A stretch of 53,281 bases of DNA from Buttiauxella noackiae ATCC 51607 (GTDB lineage Bacteria; Pseudomonadota; Gammaproteobacteria; Enterobacterales; Enterobacteriaceae): contig NZ_LXEO01000030.1 of assembly GCF_001654865.1 (NCBI RefSeq), positions 1-53,281 on the forward strand, in the 5' to 3' direction. Below, piece after piece: positions 1 to 10,957 of the stretch. Every line of letters starts with the position of its first letter. The first letter of the stretch is position 1. The notes beneath the pieces are model-generated. The model was not told the DNA's origin, ran no database searches, and saw only the letters and a list, made by a program, of their open reading frames with translations. The position numbers and the translations under genes were made by a program.

Positions 1-51
1 GCGGCATAAGCCGGCTTTTTAGCAACTACTCTTCAATTACTGAATTTCGCG

Positions 52-1467
52 TTACTGTTGTGCTTCACGTGCAGCGATAAATTCCAGAGCCTGATTAATA
101 CGAGCAATAGAACGTTGTTTACCAATCGCGTGAACGGTGACATCAAGACCAGGTGACTGCCCTGCTCCTGTAACAGCAACACGTAGCGGCATGCCTACTT
201 TCCCCATCCCCACTTCCAACTCATCAGCGGTTGCCTGGATTGCATTATGCACATTCTCTGCAGTCCAGTCGGTTAATGCAGCCAGTTTGTCGCGCACCAC
301 TTCCAGCGGCTGACGAGCAACCGGGCGAAGGTGTTTCTTCGCAGCATCTGCGTCAAACTCACTGAAGTCTTCATAGAAGTAGCGGCAAGTTTCAGCCATC
401 TCTTTCAGAGTTTTGCAGCGGTCACCCAGCAATTTCACCAGCTCAGCCAGTTGTGGACCGTTGCGAGTATCAATATTTTGCTGCTCGATATGCCATTGCA
501 GATGGGTCGCAACATATTCAGGAGCAAGGTGATTAATGTAGTGGTGGTTCAGCCACTGCAATTTTTCGGTATTGAATGCGCTGGCCGATTTGCTAACTGA
601 ATCCAGGGTGAACAGTTTGATCATCTCTTCACGAGTGAAGATTTCCTGATCGCCATGAGACCAACCCAAACGCACCAGGTAGTTCAATAGTGCTTCTGGT
701 AGATAACCATCGTCACGATACTGCATGACACTTACTGCACCATGACGTTTGGAAAGCTTTTTACCGTCATCGCCATTAATCATGGAAACGTGCGCGTAAA
801 CAGGCACTGGCGCATTTAATGCTTTCAGGATGTTGATCTGACGCGGAGTGTTGTTGATATGGTCTTCACCACGAACAACATGGGTGATTTCCATATCCCA
901 GTCATCTACTACAACGCAGAAGTTATAGGTTGGGGATCCATCGGTACGGCGAATGATCAGATCGTCCAACTCCTGGTTACTGAATTCGATAGGGCCACGG
1001 ATCTGGTCATCGAAAATAACAGAGCCTTCTTGCGGGTTGGCAAAACGCACAACACATGGTTCATCAGCAGTATGGTGCTCATGGCCATGGCGGCAACGAC
1101 CGTCATAACGAGGTTTGTCGCCATTCGCCATTTGCTCTTCACGCAATGCTTCAAGACGTTCTTTAGAGCAGTAACATCTATACGCTGTACCAGCTTCAAG
1201 CATATCGTCGATAACCGCGTTATAACGATCAAAGCGTTTGGTCTGGTAATACGGACCTTCGTCCCACTCAAGGCTCAGCCAGTTCATGCCATCCATGATA
1301 GCTTCAATAGCTTCTGGAGTTGAGCGCTCAAGGTCAGTGTCTTCTATACGCAATACGAATTCGCCCGCATGGTTACGAGCAAAAAGCCATGAATAGAGAG
1401 CAGTACGAGCACCACCAACATGCAAATAACCAGTTGGGCTTGGCGCGAAGCGAGTTTTGATTTTCAT
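52..1467 (-). CDS. gltX: Glutamyl-tRNA synthetase
   Basis: Charges tRNA-Glu with glutamate in the cytoplasm (class I aminoacyl-tRNA synthetase). The 471-residue product has the family's usual length. The N-terminus has the [12 protein letters not shown] region, which is the HIGH-like signature, and KKLSKRHG near residue 237 is the KMSKS-like loop. A Cys/His cluster (CYCSKE...CRHGH) in the first half fits the zinc site of the E. coli enzyme. The gene runs away from the tRNA operon, so the promoters of the two are divergent. The start at 1467 gives the conserved [13 protein letters not shown] beginning. Identification is certain. Confidence 0.98.
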   Translation of the reverse strand: MKIKTRFAPSPTGYLHVGGARTALYSWLFARNHAGEFVLRIEDTDLERSTPEAIEAIMDGMNWLSLEWDEGPYYQTKRFDRYNAVIDDMLEAGTAYRCYCSKERLEALREEQMANGDKPRYDGRCRHGHEHHTADEPCVVRFANPQEGSVIFDDQIRGPIEFSNQELDDLIIRRTDGSPTYNFCVVVDDWDMEITHVVRGEDHINNTPRQINILKALNAPVPVYAHVSMINGDDGKKLSKRHGAVSVMQYRDDGYLPEALLNYLVRLGWSHGDQEIFTREEMIKLFTLDSVSKSASAFNTEKLQWLNHHYINHLAPEYVATHLQWHIEQQNIDTRNGPQLAELVKLLGDRCKTLKEMAETCRYFYEDFSEFDADAAKKHLRPVARQPLEVVRDKLAALTDWTAENVHNAIQATADELEVGMGKVGMPLRVAVTGAGQSPGLDVTVHAIGKQRSIARINQALEFIAAREAQQ

Positions 1468-1682
1468 TAAACGGCCTTAATTACGCAAAAGTACCGGGAA
1501 ACCGGCAAATGCCAGGGAATATAGAGTGGAGAACATTCTACCACTGTGAACTGATTCCTCAATGTAGATACCCTTTCTTGTCTGCAATCCACATATTCTG
1601 GTGGCAAATCAACCATCAATGGATAATTCGTGATCGCATTGTTTAATTTTACGACGAACAAACAAAATCTTTAGAAAAGGCG

Positions 1683-1710
1683 TTGACTCATTTTCAACTC
1701 TCCCTATAAT
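1683..1710 (+). promoter_or_regulatory. Sigma-70 promoter of the tRNA-Val/Lys operon
   Basis: TTGACT at 1683-1688 and a perfect TATAAT at 1705-1710 are separated by 16 bp. They are followed by GCGACTCC, a GC-rich discriminator typical of growth-rate- and ppGpp-controlled stable RNA promoters. The first tRNA begins 16 bp after the -10 box. That the promoter is under stringent control is inferred from the discriminator. Confidence 0.88.
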
Positions 1711-1726
1711 GCGACTCCACACAGCG

Positions 1727-1802
1727 GGGTGATTAGCTCAGTTGGTAGAGCACCTCCTTTACACGGAGGGGGTCGGCGGTTCGAGCCCGTCATCACCCAC
1801 CA
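1727..1802 (+). tRNA. valU: tRNA-Val (anticodon UAC), copy 1
   Basis: A 76-nt cloverleaf with encoded CCA. The acceptor is GGGTGAT paired with ATCACCC, the anticodon stem is CCTCC/GGAGG with TAC in the loop, and the T-arm contains GGTTCGAGCC. The position after gltX matches the E. coli valU-valX-valY-lysV cluster; which symbol applies to which copy is assigned by order only. Confidence 0.96.
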
Positions 1803-1845
1803 TTCATTAGTGAGTGATTCCGCAGTGTAGCAAGAGATAAGATTT

Positions 1846-1921
1846 GGGTGATTAGCTCAGTTGGTAGAGCACCTCCTTTACACGGAGGGGGTCGGCGGTT
1901 CGAGCCCGTCATCACCCACCA
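1846..1921 (+). tRNA. valX: tRNA-Val (anticodon UAC), copy 2
   Basis: Identical over all 76 nt to the first tRNA-Val, with CCA encoded. It is separated from copy 1 by a 43-nt spacer that must be removed during processing of the polycistronic transcript. Confidence 0.96.
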
Positions 1922-1954
1922 TTATCTACTCTTGTAATAGCAGTACCGAAGTTT

Positions 1955-2030
1955 GGGTGATTAGCTCAGTTGGTAGAGCACCTCCTTTACACGGAGGGGG
2001 TCGGCGGTTCGAGCCCGTCATCACCCACCA
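1955..2030 (+). tRNA. valY: tRNA-Val (anticodon UAC), copy 3
   Basis: Third identical 76-nt copy, 33 nt after copy 2. The spacer before it ends in the same GTTTGGGTGA-type junction as copy 2, which suggests tandem duplication or gene conversion within the cluster. Confidence 0.96.
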
Positions 2031-2033
2031 TTC

Positions 2034-2109
2034 GGGGCGTTAGCTCAGTTGGTAGAGCAGTTGACTTTTAATCAATTGGTCGCAGGTTCGAATCCTGCAC
2101 GCCCCACCA
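2034..2109 (+). tRNA. lysV: tRNA-Lys (anticodon UUU)
   Basis: A 76-nt tRNA with anticodon TTT in the loop CTTTTAA, T-arm GGTTCGAATCC and encoded CCA. Only 3 nt separate it from the third tRNA-Val, so it is the last gene of the same transcript. The acceptor stem GGGGCGT/ACGCCCC differs from the E. coli GGGTCGT/ACGACCC by one compensated base pair. Confidence 0.96.
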
Positions 2110-2116
2110 AATTCAG

Positions 2117-2142
2117 AAAAAAGCGCCTTTTGGCGCTTTTTT
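2117..2142 (+). terminator. Rho-independent terminator of the tRNA operon
   Basis: AGCGCC/GGCGCT stem extended by A/T pairs, a TTTT loop and a run of six T, starting 8 nt after tRNA-Lys. Confidence 0.92.
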
Positions 2143-2330
2143 CGTTTATGAAGCACAGAACCACATCATGTAGGGGTTTGAACCTACCGCAACGTTGCCG
2201 TTTTGGGAGACGAACCAAAGGGCGAGTCTCAAAGCCCCCACCTATGCATAAAAGCGCGTTTTGGCTATGCATATTTCTAATCCATCTCCCGTTAACCCTG
2301 CCAAAATCAATGGGTATTACCTTCTTCTCT
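2143..2330. other. Intergenic region between the tRNA terminator and the FlxA-like gene
   Basis: About 190 bp with no credible gene. On the minus strand, 2170-2187 folds like a tRNA T-arm: GTAGG, loop TTCAAAC (fits TTCRANY), then CCCTAC with one extra C. This may be a degraded tRNA remnant or chance. A direct repeat CTATGCAT(A) occurs near 2241 and 2264. No integrase gene and no copy of the tRNA-Lys 3' end were seen, so there is no evidence for an attachment site. Confidence 0.5.
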
Positions 2331-2357
2331 CAAGATTTTTCCGCGTTTAGCCGATAA
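2331..2357 (+). promoter_or_regulatory. Sigma-28 (FliA) type promoter
   Basis: GCCGATAA at 2350-2357 is an exact match to the flagellar sigma-28 -10 element. Exactly 11 bp upstream, CAAGATTT (2331-2338) matches 5 of 8 bases of the TAAAGTTT -35 element. It lies about 30 bp before the ATG of the FlxA-like gene. In E. coli, flxA is a known FliA-dependent gene, which fits. Confidence 0.82.
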
Positions 2358-2387
2358 CTGCTTAATCTAATCCCTCGAGGAATTATT

Positions 2388-2732
2388 ATGAGCAACACTA
2401 TCAATACCTCTACACCTTCACCACAAGCCAGCACAAGCGGTTCTTTAGCAAGCTCAGGCAACAGCCTGGCATCACAAATCAGCCGTATCACCCAGCAAAT
2501 CACGAAACTAACTCAGCAAGCGAAAGATATTGCCAATGGCAGCGGAACAACAGAAGAAAAGCAAAAACAGCAGGAACTGATTCAGACACAGATTAAAATG
2601 CTGCAGGCGCAACTTGCACAACTACAACGCCAACAAGTAGAAGCCGCAGAGAAAAAACAGGAACAGCAACAATCCCGAATGGAAGGTGTAAATAAACCGT
2701 CTGTAGATCATCAGATTGATATCTATGTCTAA
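2388..2732 (+). CDS. FlxA-like family protein
   Basis: A small 114-residue protein of the FlxA-like family. In E. coli the family member is a sigma-28-dependent gene of the Qin prophage with no settled function. The first 25 residues are Ser/Thr-rich. Residues about 29-95 are a Gln/Lys-rich predicted coiled coil ([14 protein letters not shown], then [15 protein letters not shown]). The protein ends in IDIYV, like the IDIYI ending of FlxA. The start is preceded by a good ribosome binding site (CGAGGAATT) and a sigma-28 promoter. The stop overlaps the yfeR stop by 4 bp, tail to tail. No phage genes surround it. The family assignment is firm; a flagellum- or motility-linked role is inferred from the promoter. 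Confidence 0.85.
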   Translation: MSNTINTSTPSPQASTSGSLASSGNSLASQISRITQQITKLTQQAKDIANGSGTTEEKQKQQELIQTQIKMLQAQLAQLQRQQVEAAEKKQEQQQSRMEGVNKPSVDHQIDIYV

Positions 2733-3658
2733 TATTTATTAAAAAGTGGGTCGTTCAGGCGAGCAGTGGTTAACTGCTGCGCCTGTTGACGAACAACTTG
2801 CCAGATAGCCTCAGCAGCACGAGAAAGCGAGCGATTTTTCCGCCGTACCAACATCAATTGCCGATCGACAACTGGAACCAGGGGCCTGACAACAAGAGGG
2901 CGCTCTTTGGGTAATGGCAATGCCAATGCCGGAAGAACGCTAATACCAATTCCCGCCTCGACCATTGGAAACAGTGTCGCCGGGTGGCCAATCTGCTGAA
3001 CTATATTAGCCTCGATACCCTGATGCATTAATGCATCATCGATCAACGGGCGGCTGCCTGATGCGTAATCCTGTAGTACAAGGTTTGCACCTTGTAATGC
3101 TTGCCATGGCACTTGTAATTGAGCGGCAAGCGGGTGGTCATTTCGGCAAAGTAACAAAAACGGCTCGGAAAGCACGACTTCGCAATCCAGGTCGTTGGCC
3201 TGAATAGGATCGATAACCATGCCAAAATCCACTTCTCCCTGGCGAATACTTTGCAACACCCACTGCTGCGGGCGGTCATGGAGCACAAAACGGATCGAAG
3301 GAAACTCAATAGCCGCAGCAGCGATAGATTGCGGCATTAAGTGGGCTGAGATAGTCTGGCTCGCCGCGACACGCACAATCCCGCTTAGCTGATGGCCAAC
3401 GCTGCGTGTATCCAAAAGTGTGCTGGTCAACTCTTCCAGCAGCCGTTCAAGCCTGGAAGCCAATTGTTGGCCTGCTTCCGTCAGCACGACTTCTCGTGTT
3501 GTGCGGTCCAGTAGCTTTACACCTAGCTCAGTCTCTAACTCTTTTACACTGTGACTAACCGCAGATTGACTCAGACCAATCTGCTCCCCTGCCCGGCTAA
3601 AACTCCCGGCATGAGCCACAGCGACAAACACTTTTAACTGACGCAGCGAATAATTCAT
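2729..3658 (-). CDS. yfeR: LysR-family transcriptional regulator YfeR
   Basis: A 309-residue LysR-type regulator. The N-terminal winged helix-turn-helix spans about residues 1-60 ([24 protein letters not shown], then [12 protein letters not shown]), followed by the linker helix and a C-terminal substrate-binding-like effector domain. It is divergent from yfeH with a 90-bp AT-rich gap, the usual arrangement for a LysR regulator and its target. The gap contains TTAATTCATTAATGCATTC, which could include T-N11-A boxes. The E. coli orthologue has been linked to osmolarity-dependent control of yfeH; that comes from the literature, not this sequence. The inducer cannot be inferred. Confidence 0.93.
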   Translation of the reverse strand: MNYSLRQLKVFVAVAHAGSFSRAGEQIGLSQSAVSHSVKELETELGVKLLDRTTREVVLTEAGQQLASRLERLLEELTSTLLDTRSVGHQLSGIVRVAASQTISAHLMPQSIAAAAIEFPSIRFVLHDRPQQWVLQSIRQGEVDFGMVIDPIQANDLDCEVVLSEPFLLLCRNDHPLAAQLQVPWQALQGANLVLQDYASGSRPLIDDALMHQGIEANIVQQIGHPATLFPMVEAGIGISVLPALALPLPKERPLVVRPLVPVVDRQLMLVRRKNRSLSRAAEAIWQVVRQQAQQLTTARLNDPLFNKY

Positions 3659-3748
3659 CTATTTAATTCATTAATGCATTCAATAAATCAATTTTATTTC
3701 TAAAAACATTAAAAGCACAATAGTTCTACAACAGTTTGAGGAATAATG

Positions 3749-4738
3749 ATGAAACTCTTTCGCGTACTCGATCCCTTCACGCTGACGCTAATCGTGACCG
3801 TATTACTGGCGTCTTTCTTCCCCGCTCAAGGCGGCTTTGTTGGCTTTTTTGAAGGGCTAACGACCGCAGCTATCGCACTGCTGTTCTTTATGCACGGCGC
3901 AAAACTTTCGCGCGAAGCGATTATTGCTGGCAGCAGCCACTGGCGTTTACACCTGTGGGTCATGTGCAGCACGTTCGTTTTGTTCCCGGTTCTGGGCGTA
4001 TTGTTCGCCTGGTGGGCACCAGTCAATGTGAGCCCGGAGATTTATACTGGCTTTCTGTATTTGTGTATTTTGCCTGCCACAGTGCAATCAGCCATTGCAT
4101 TCACCTCGCTTGCCGGGGGCAACGTAGCTGCAGCCGTATGCGCAGCATCAGCTTCAAGCCTGCTCGGCATATTCCTGTCGCCGCTTTTAGTAGGCATGGT
4201 GATGCATGTTCATGGAGCAAGCGGAAGCTTACAGCAGGTCGGCAGCATCATGTTGCAGTTACTGGTGCCGTTTGTAGCAGGCCATCTTTCACGTCCATGG
4301 ATTGGTGATTGGGTTGCACGCCATAAAAAATGGATCGGTAAAACCGACCAGACTTCTATTCTGCTCGTCATCTACACGGCGTTTAGCGAGGCGGTAAGAC
4401 ACGGGATCTGGCACAAAGTTGGCCTGGGTTCACTGCTGTTTATTGTGGTGGTAAGTCTGGTATTGCTGGCTATTGTCATCAGCATCAACATATTTGTGGC
4501 AAGGCGGCTGGGCTTTAACAAGGTTGATGAAATTACCATTGTATTCTGTGGTTCGAAGAAGAGTTTGGCGAATGGTATTCCGATGGCAAATATCTTATTC
4601 CCGGTCGCAACAGTCGGGATGATGGTGCTGCCGCTAATGATCTTCCACCAGTTGCAGTTGATGATATGCGCGGTGCTAGCCCGCCGTTATCAGAAAGAGA
4701 CGCAGGTGGCAGCCAAAGCCGCCACTGATAACACTTAG
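3749..4738 (+). CDS. yfeH: Putative bile acid:sodium symporter family transporter YfeH
   Basis: An inner-membrane transporter of the SBF/BASS family (DUF4137-like), 329 residues with about nine to ten hydrophobic segments. Family signatures include LLFFMHGAKLS near residue 45, the LCILPATVQSAIAFTSLAGGN segment near 105-125, and FCGSKKSLANGIPMA near 270. Two consecutive ATG codons are present at 3746 and 3749. The ribosome binding site GAGGA (3738-3742) is only 3 nt from the first but 6 nt from the second, and E. coli begins MKLF, so 3749 is chosen. It is divergently transcribed from yfeR, the likely regulator. The substrate is unknown. Confidence 0.92.
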   Translation: MKLFRVLDPFTLTLIVTVLLASFFPAQGGFVGFFEGLTTAAIALLFFMHGAKLSREAIIAGSSHWRLHLWVMCSTFVLFPVLGVLFAWWAPVNVSPEIYTGFLYLCILPATVQSAIAFTSLAGGNVAAAVCAASASSLLGIFLSPLLVGMVMHVHGASGSLQQVGSIMLQLLVPFVAGHLSRPWIGDWVARHKKWIGKTDQTSILLVIYTAFSEAVRHGIWHKVGLGSLLFIVVVSLVLLAIVISINIFVARRLGFNKVDEITIVFCGSKKSLANGIPMANILFPVATVGMMVLPLMIFHQLQLMICAVLARRYQKETQVAAKAATDNT

Positions 4739-4954
4739 TTAATGCCTTTTGAGGGGCTTCACCAGCCCCTCCAACCCTTCAGTCTTAATAAGCAAAGTGA
4801 GCCTCATCAGCTCACCAAGATGTCCTTGAGGAAATTCATCTTTACGCGCAAACCACAGCAAGTACTCTTCCGGGACGTCAATCAGCACGCGGCCTTTATA
4901 TTTACCGAATGGCATCACGGTATTAGCAATCTCAATAAGCTGCTCTTTATCCAT
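4739..4954 (-). CDS. ypeB: DUF3820 family small protein YpeB
   Basis: A 71-residue conserved protein of unknown function (DUF3820), recognised from MPFGKYKGRVLIDVPEEYLLWFARK. The function is not known. Two in-frame ATGs exist. The ribosome binding site AGGTG abuts the upstream one (4963) but is well spaced for 4954, and E. coli YpeB begins MDKEQL, so 4954 is preferred. The ligA stop codon (4956-4958) lies immediately upstream. The gene is therefore in a tight ligA-ypeB operon and probably translationally coupled. Confidence 0.9.
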   Translation of the reverse strand: MDKEQLIEIANTVMPFGKYKGRVLIDVPEEYLLWFARKDEFPQGHLGELMRLTLLIKTEGLEGLVKPLKRH

Positions 4955-4955
4955 T

Positions 4956-6983
<2,028 letters not shown>

Positions 6984-6990
6984 TCAATAT

Positions 6991-7016
6991 AAAAAACCCC
7001 CGACATGCGGGGGTTT
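6991..7016 (-). terminator. Rho-independent terminator after zipA
   Basis: On the minus strand AACCCCCGCATGTCGGGGGTT is followed by a T run. It ends zipA transcription just before ligA. Confidence 0.9.
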
Positions 7017-7042
7017 AGGGAGAAACATGTTCAGGATTTGTA

Positions 7043-8029
7043 TCAGTGGCTTGCGTTTGCTTCAACCACTTCGCGGATACGGTCCTGGTACTCACGCATT
7101 TTTTGCGGCGTCATCATACGACGTTGGTCGTCGAGCACTACACCACCGACTTCATCGGCAATGTGCTGAGCGGACTGCAGCATCAACTTAAAGTTTTGCG
7201 TTGGGTCGCCGTATGACGGCACCTGCATGAAAATTGTCACGCCAGGTGTGGCAAAATTCGTCATGCTTTCTGGGTCAAACGATCCAGGCTTAACCATATT
7301 AGCAAGACTAAATAGAACTGGGCCGCTGCCATCTGGACTAAGATGACGGTGGAAAATGTTCATTTCGCCAAAGATAAAGCCCGCTTGCTGAATACTGTTT
7401 AACAGCACATCGCCGTTAATCATGCTGCCAGCATGAGCCGAAACGTTCAGCACAATCACCGTCTCTTTACGACGTACCGGTGGTTCCGGTGTCGGAGCAG
7501 GTTGTGCAACAACTGGCTCCGGCGCAGGTTCAGTATGCTGCACCGGTTGGACCGACACTTGCGGTGCAACTGGCTGAGGCGTTTGAACAGGCTGTTGTAC
7601 CGGTTGATGGACAGCAGGTTGCTGAGGCGCTGGCTGATGTACAGGCGCAACAGGAACTTCCTGACGCGGAACAACCGGTTCAGGCTGACGCACAGGCGCA
7701 CTCTGACGCGGCTCCGCAGAGGCGTAAGGTGGCTCATACTGATGTTGAGGAACATGCGGCTGACGAGGCATTTCTGGCTCGCGAGTCGTTGTTTCTGGCG
7801 CAGGATTAACCCGACGCACACGCACCTCACCTACTCCATCATCTTGCTCATCGTCAGCCTCATCGTCATCCGATTCGTATTCGTCACGCTTAGACTTCAT
7901 GCGCTTCATTGGACGATCACGAAAAATGGAAGAACGCTCCTTACGACTCGTCCACAGGCCGTGAACCAGTAAGGCTATTATGGCGATCGCGCCAACAATG
8001 ATTAATATCAGACGCAAATCCTGCATCAT
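7043..8029 (-). CDS. zipA: Cell division protein ZipA
   Basis: An essential divisome protein that anchors FtsZ to the inner membrane. Length is 328 residues, as in E. coli. One N-terminal membrane segment (residues about 5-25, [20 protein letters not shown]) is followed by a charged stretch (residues 29-65), a long Pro/Gln/Val-rich linker with QPVQQPVQ-type repeats (about 65-185), and the C-terminal FtsZ-binding domain ([11 protein letters not shown]..., [19 protein letters not shown]). The reading frame stays open for 17 codons upstream, but the MMQDLRLI start at 8029 matches the family and follows an AGAGAAT site. It is divergent from cysZ. Confidence 0.97.
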   Translation of the reverse strand: MMQDLRLILIIVGAIAIIALLVHGLWTSRKERSSIFRDRPMKRMKSKRDEYESDDDEADDEQDDGVGEVRVRRVNPAPETTTREPEMPRQPHVPQHQYEPPYASAEPRQSAPVRQPEPVVPRQEVPVAPVHQPAPQQPAVHQPVQQPVQTPQPVAPQVSVQPVQHTEPAPEPVVAQPAPTPEPPVRRKETVIVLNVSAHAGSMINGDVLLNSIQQAGFIFGEMNIFHRHLSPDGSGPVLFSLANMVKPGSFDPESMTNFATPGVTIFMQVPSYGDPTQNFKLMLQSAQHIADEVGGVVLDDQRRMMTPQKMREYQDRIREVVEANASH

Positions 8030-8259
8030 TATATTCTCTGTTGTTCTAACACCTTGCCACCGCGGCAAACATTTACTCACTAAGAGTATTTGCCCATCTG
8101 CTCAAGTGCAAGTCCGCACACTGTTTTCTCAGCATAAAGATGTACCAAAATCGATTTTTCGCTGTTTTTTCGACCATTTCTTAGTAAGTTTTTCTCCTGG
8201 CACTCAGTTATGATAACTCTGCACGTCATTGTAATGACCAAAAAGGAGTTCGTTCAGAT

Positions 8260-9021
8260 ATGGTTTCAAATTCAGGAGCCGGGCCACGTAGTGGCGTTTA
8301 TTACTTTTCGCAAGGCTGGAAGCTGGTACATCAGCCAGGAATCAGGCGCTTCGTGCTTTTGCCATTGTTAGTCAATATTTTATTGATGGGTGGAGCATTT
8401 TGGTGGTTGTTTACTCGCCTGGATGTTTGGGTTCCTACCCTTCTTTCTTACGTTCCTGATTGGTTACAGTGGTTGAGCTATCTCATTTGGCCACTGGCAG
8501 TCGTGTCTATCTTGCTGGTGTTTGGTTATTTCTTCTCAACCATCGCCAACTGGATTGCTGCTCCCTTTAACGGATTACTGGCTGAGCAGCTCGAAGCTCG
8601 TCTGACTGGCGCAACACCGCCGGATACCGGTGTGTTCGGTATAATGAAAGATATTCCACGTATTATGAAACGCGAATGGCAAAAGCTCTCCTGGTATCTG
8701 CCACGAGCGCTAGTATTACTGATTCTCTACTTCATCCCAGGTATCGGCCAAACCGTCGCACCCGTTTTATGGTTCTTATTTAGCGCCTGGATGCTGGCTA
8801 TTCAGTACTGCGACTACCCATTTGATAACCATAAAGTGCCATTTAAAGAAATGCGCATCTCATTGCGTGAGAAGAAAATCATTAACATGCAGTTTGGCTC
8901 ACTAGTCAGTCTGTTTACGCTCATCCCATTCCTGAATCTGGTTATCATGCCAGTCGCGGTCTGTGGTGCTACCGCCATGTGGGTCGACTGCTATCGTCCA
9001 AAACATGCTATGTGGAAGTGA
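8260..9021 (+). CDS. cysZ: Sulfate transporter CysZ
   Basis: An inner-membrane protein for high-affinity sulfate uptake feeding cysteine synthesis. It is 253 residues, the family length, with four main hydrophobic stretches near residues 30-50, 65-90, 140-170 and 205-235. The conserved segment [21 protein letters not shown] and the [11 protein letters not shown] turn are diagnostic. The ATG at 8260 lies 11 nt after GGAG, a somewhat long spacing; no better in-frame start was seen. An ERIC repeat begins 6 bp after the stop, between it and cysK. Confidence 0.96.
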   Translation: MVSNSGAGPRSGVYYFSQGWKLVHQPGIRRFVLLPLLVNILLMGGAFWWLFTRLDVWVPTLLSYVPDWLQWLSYLIWPLAVVSILLVFGYFFSTIANWIAAPFNGLLAEQLEARLTGATPPDTGVFGIMKDIPRIMKREWQKLSWYLPRALVLLILYFIPGIGQTVAPVLWFLFSAWMLAIQYCDYPFDNHKVPFKEMRISLREKKIINMQFGSLVSLFTLIPFLNLVIMPVAVCGATAMWVDCYRPKHAMWK

Positions 9022-9026
9022 CTTTT

Positions 9027-9154
9027 TATACCTAAAATCATTCAAGTTGCAGGTAGATGGTAAGTGAGAGAATCCTCAGGGCCTTACTAAAGTAAGTGAC
9101 TGGAGCGAAGGAGTGCAGCCAAGCTTACCTGCAGCTTGAAAGATGAGGGGTATA
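9027..9154. repeat. ERIC repeat (copy A)
   Basis: A 128-bp imperfect palindrome with ends TATACC/GGTATA. It contains the ERIC core: TTCAAGTTGCAGG arm, GAGAATCCTCAGGGCC, AAGTAAGTGACTGGAGCGA, and the GCAGCTTGAAAGATGAGG arm. It starts 6 bp after the cysZ stop and precedes the cysK promoter region. Confidence 0.92.
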
Positions 9155-9243
9155 TGCCACTCCTTATTCCTTCTGGCTCCTGCTTATTTCCCTTCTACAT
9201 ATAGATATGCGATTTCTTTACTTCCGCATAACTTCTAAGCAGG

Positions 9244-9249
9244 TATGCT
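9244..9249 (+). promoter_or_regulatory. Probable cysK -10 element
   Basis: TATGCT, 39 bp before the cysK ATG. No good -35 hexamer lies 16-18 bp upstream, as expected for a CysB-activated promoter. The CysB site itself is not defined well enough to place. Confidence 0.5.
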
Positions 9250-9288
9250 GAAGAGGTTTCCCAAATTTCATACAGTTAAGGACGGGTT

Positions 9289-10260
9289 ATGAGCAAGATC
9301 TATGAAGACAACTCTCTGACTATCGGTCATACGCCGCTGGTTCGACTGAACCGCATCGGTAATGGACGCATCCTGGCCAAGGTAGAGTCCCGTAACCCGA
9401 GCTTTAGCGTAAAATGCCGTATCGGGGCCAATATGATTTGGGATGCCGAAAAACGCGGTGTGCTGAAGCCTGGTGTGGAGTTAGTCGAACCAACAAGTGG
9501 TAATACCGGTATTGCATTGGCATATGTTGCCGCCGCACGTGGTTATAAGCTCACGCTGACCATGCCTGAAACCATGAGTATCGAACGCCGCAAACTGCTG
9601 AAAGCACTGGGTGCCAACCTGGTATTAACTGAAGGCGCGAAGGGCATGAAAGGTGCCATTCAGAAAGCAGAAGAAATTGTTGCCAGCAACCCAGAAAAAT
9701 TCCTTTTGCTCCAGCAGTTTAGCAACCCAGCCAACCCAGAAATCCACGAAAAAACCACTGGCCCAGAAATCTGGGAAGATACCGACGGTGAAGTAGACGT
9801 ATTTATTTCGGGTGTAGGTACTGGCGGCACGCTAACGGGCGTGAGCCGTTACATTAAAAACACCAAAGGTAAAACGGATCTGATTACTGTCGCCGTAGAG
9901 CCTACTGATTCGCCGGTTATTGCTCAGGCACTGGCCGGTGAAGAACTTAAGCCAGGCCCTCATAAAATTCAGGGTATCGGTGCCGGTTTCATCCCTGGTA
10001 ACCTCGACTTGAAGCTTATCGACAAAGTGATTGCTATCACCAATGAAGAAGCGATTTCAACGGCACGGCAGTTGATGGAAGAAGAAGGTATTCTGGCGGG
10101 TATCTCTTCCGGCGCTGCGGTTGCCGCTGCGCTAAAACTTCAGGAAGATGAAGCATTTACCAATAAAAACATTGTGGTTATACTCCCTTCTTCTGGGGAA
10201 CGTTATCTGAGTACCGCTCTGTTTGCCGATCTTTTCACTGAAAAAGAACTCCAGCAGTGA
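9289..10260 (+). CDS. cysK: Cysteine synthase A (O-acetylserine sulfhydrylase)
   Basis: Makes cysteine from O-acetylserine and sulfide; a PLP enzyme of 323 residues. Lys42 in [14 protein letters not shown] is the PLP lysine. [10 protein letters not shown] (about residues 68-77) binds substrate and GTGGTLTGV (about 176-184) binds the PLP phosphate. It is normally in complex with CysE. It is transcribed alone here: the ERIC lies upstream and a strong terminator follows. CysB control is expected from the family but is not proven by a site. Confidence 0.99.
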   Translation: MSKIYEDNSLTIGHTPLVRLNRIGNGRILAKVESRNPSFSVKCRIGANMIWDAEKRGVLKPGVELVEPTSGNTGIALAYVAAARGYKLTLTMPETMSIERRKLLKALGANLVLTEGAKGMKGAIQKAEEIVASNPEKFLLLQQFSNPANPEIHEKTTGPEIWEDTDGEVDVFISGVGTGGTLTGVSRYIKNTKGKTDLITVAVEPTDSPVIAQALAGEELKPGPHKIQGIGAGFIPGNLDLKLIDKVIAITNEEAISTARQLMEEEGILAGISSGAAVAAALKLQEDEAFTNKNIVVILPSSGERYLSTALFADLFTEKELQQ

Positions 10261-10282
10261 TACCAATCAGGTGAATCAGTGT

Positions 10283-10310
10283 AAAAAAGCACCCAAATGG
10301 GTGCTTTTTT
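10283..10310 (+). terminator. Terminator of cysK
   Basis: AAAAAAGCACCC, AAAT loop, GGGTGCTTTTTT. The symmetrical A/T tails would allow bidirectional function. Confidence 0.93.
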
Positions 10311-10655
10311 GTGGCATACGTCAAACTTTTGGCCTCCCTACCATTGCGTCACTTGGCCAGGTCTGGTATCTATCCAGCAAATTATTTTGATGCGCGAAAT
10401 TAATCGAAAAACGTGACGTACATCTGCTGAATCGATTTAACGATTTGGTGCAAAATCACATTTCACGGCATAATGATTAATGACGAGCGAGCCACGAAGC
10501 GCATGGTCGATACCAAAACACATTTCGTGGTTTCCGAAAGCATCCTGTGTCGCGTAGAGTTACAATTAACACGGCGCTAACTATACAGGCTAAAGTTTTG
10601 CCACCAGGCTAGACTTTAGTTCCACAACACAAAACCTATAAGTTGGGGAAATACA
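10311..10655 (+). promoter_or_regulatory. ptsH upstream control region
   Basis: About 345 bp without a gene, holding the regulatory region of ptsHI-crr. It contains a Cra-type site (10426-10441), CATAAT (10469-10474) as a candidate -10 for the distal promoter, and a TCACA half-site at about 10456-10460 that could be part of a CRP site. A proximal promoter probably lies around 10590-10625 by comparison with E. coli P1. Exact start sites cannot be read from the sequence. Confidence 0.6.
10426..10441 (+). promoter_or_regulatory. Cra (FruR) operator upstream of ptsH
   Basis: GCTGAATCGATTTAAC closely matches the Cra palindrome (TGAAWCGWTTMA type) and occupies the place of the known Cra site of the E. 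coli pts promoter. Confidence 0.72.
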
Positions 10656-10913
10656 ATGTTCCAGCAAGAAGTTACCATTACCGCTCCAAACGGTCTGCAT
10701 ACCCGCCCTGCTGCTCAGTTTGTTAAAGAAGCTAAAGGCTTCACTTCTGAGATCACTGTGACCTCCAACGGCAAAAGCGCAAGCGCGAAAAGCCTGTTCA
10801 AACTGCAAACTCTGGGTCTGACCCAAGGTACTGTTGTGACCATCTCCGCTGAAGGTGAAGATGATCAGAAAGCAGTTGAGCATTTGGTAAAACTGATGGC
10901 TGAACTCGAGTAA
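10656..10913 (+). CDS. ptsH: Phosphocarrier protein HPr
   Basis: Carries phosphate from enzyme I to the sugar-specific EII components of the PTS, in the cytosol. It is 85 residues, the canonical length. His15 in [10 protein letters not shown] is the phosphorylated residue, and a conserved Ser lies in [10 protein letters not shown] near residue 46. First gene of ptsH-ptsI-crr; ptsI follows after 44 bp. Confidence 0.99.
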   Translation: MFQQEVTITAPNGLHTRPAAQFVKEAKGFTSEITVTSNGKSASAKSLFKLQTLGLTQGTVVTISAEGEDDQKAVEHLVKLMAELE

Positions 10914-10957
10914 GTTCTGGGTTCTTCGTAAATATCAGTCACAAGTAAGGTAGGGTT

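Noticed and set aside
1467-1661. 64-codon minus-strand frame upstream of gltX
   Set aside because: It occupies the promoter region of gltX, has no recognisable similarity, and ends at the gltX start.
1861-2043. 60-codon frame over the second and third tRNA-Val
   Set aside because: It is translated tRNA sequence with no coding support.
2049-2357. Open frames on both strands across tRNA-Lys and the following gap (102 and 66 codons, the latter ending VGRAGFEPATN)
   Set aside because: They read through a tRNA gene and its terminator. GRAGFEPATN-type endings are a common artefact of translating tRNA genes.
2034-2387. Genomic island inserted at tRNA-Lys
   Set aside because: No integrase and no repeat of the tRNA 3' end were found; only one small FlxA-like gene separates the tRNA from backbone genes.
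7433-7972. Long plus-strand frames opposite the zipA linker (179 and 109 codons)
   Set aside because: They arise from the low-complexity Pro/Gln repeat codons of zipA read on the other strand; the zipA frame is the clear family match.
10446-10462. Full CRP site upstream of ptsH
   Set aside because: TCACA is present but the partner half at the correct spacing is poor, so it is mentioned only as a half-site.
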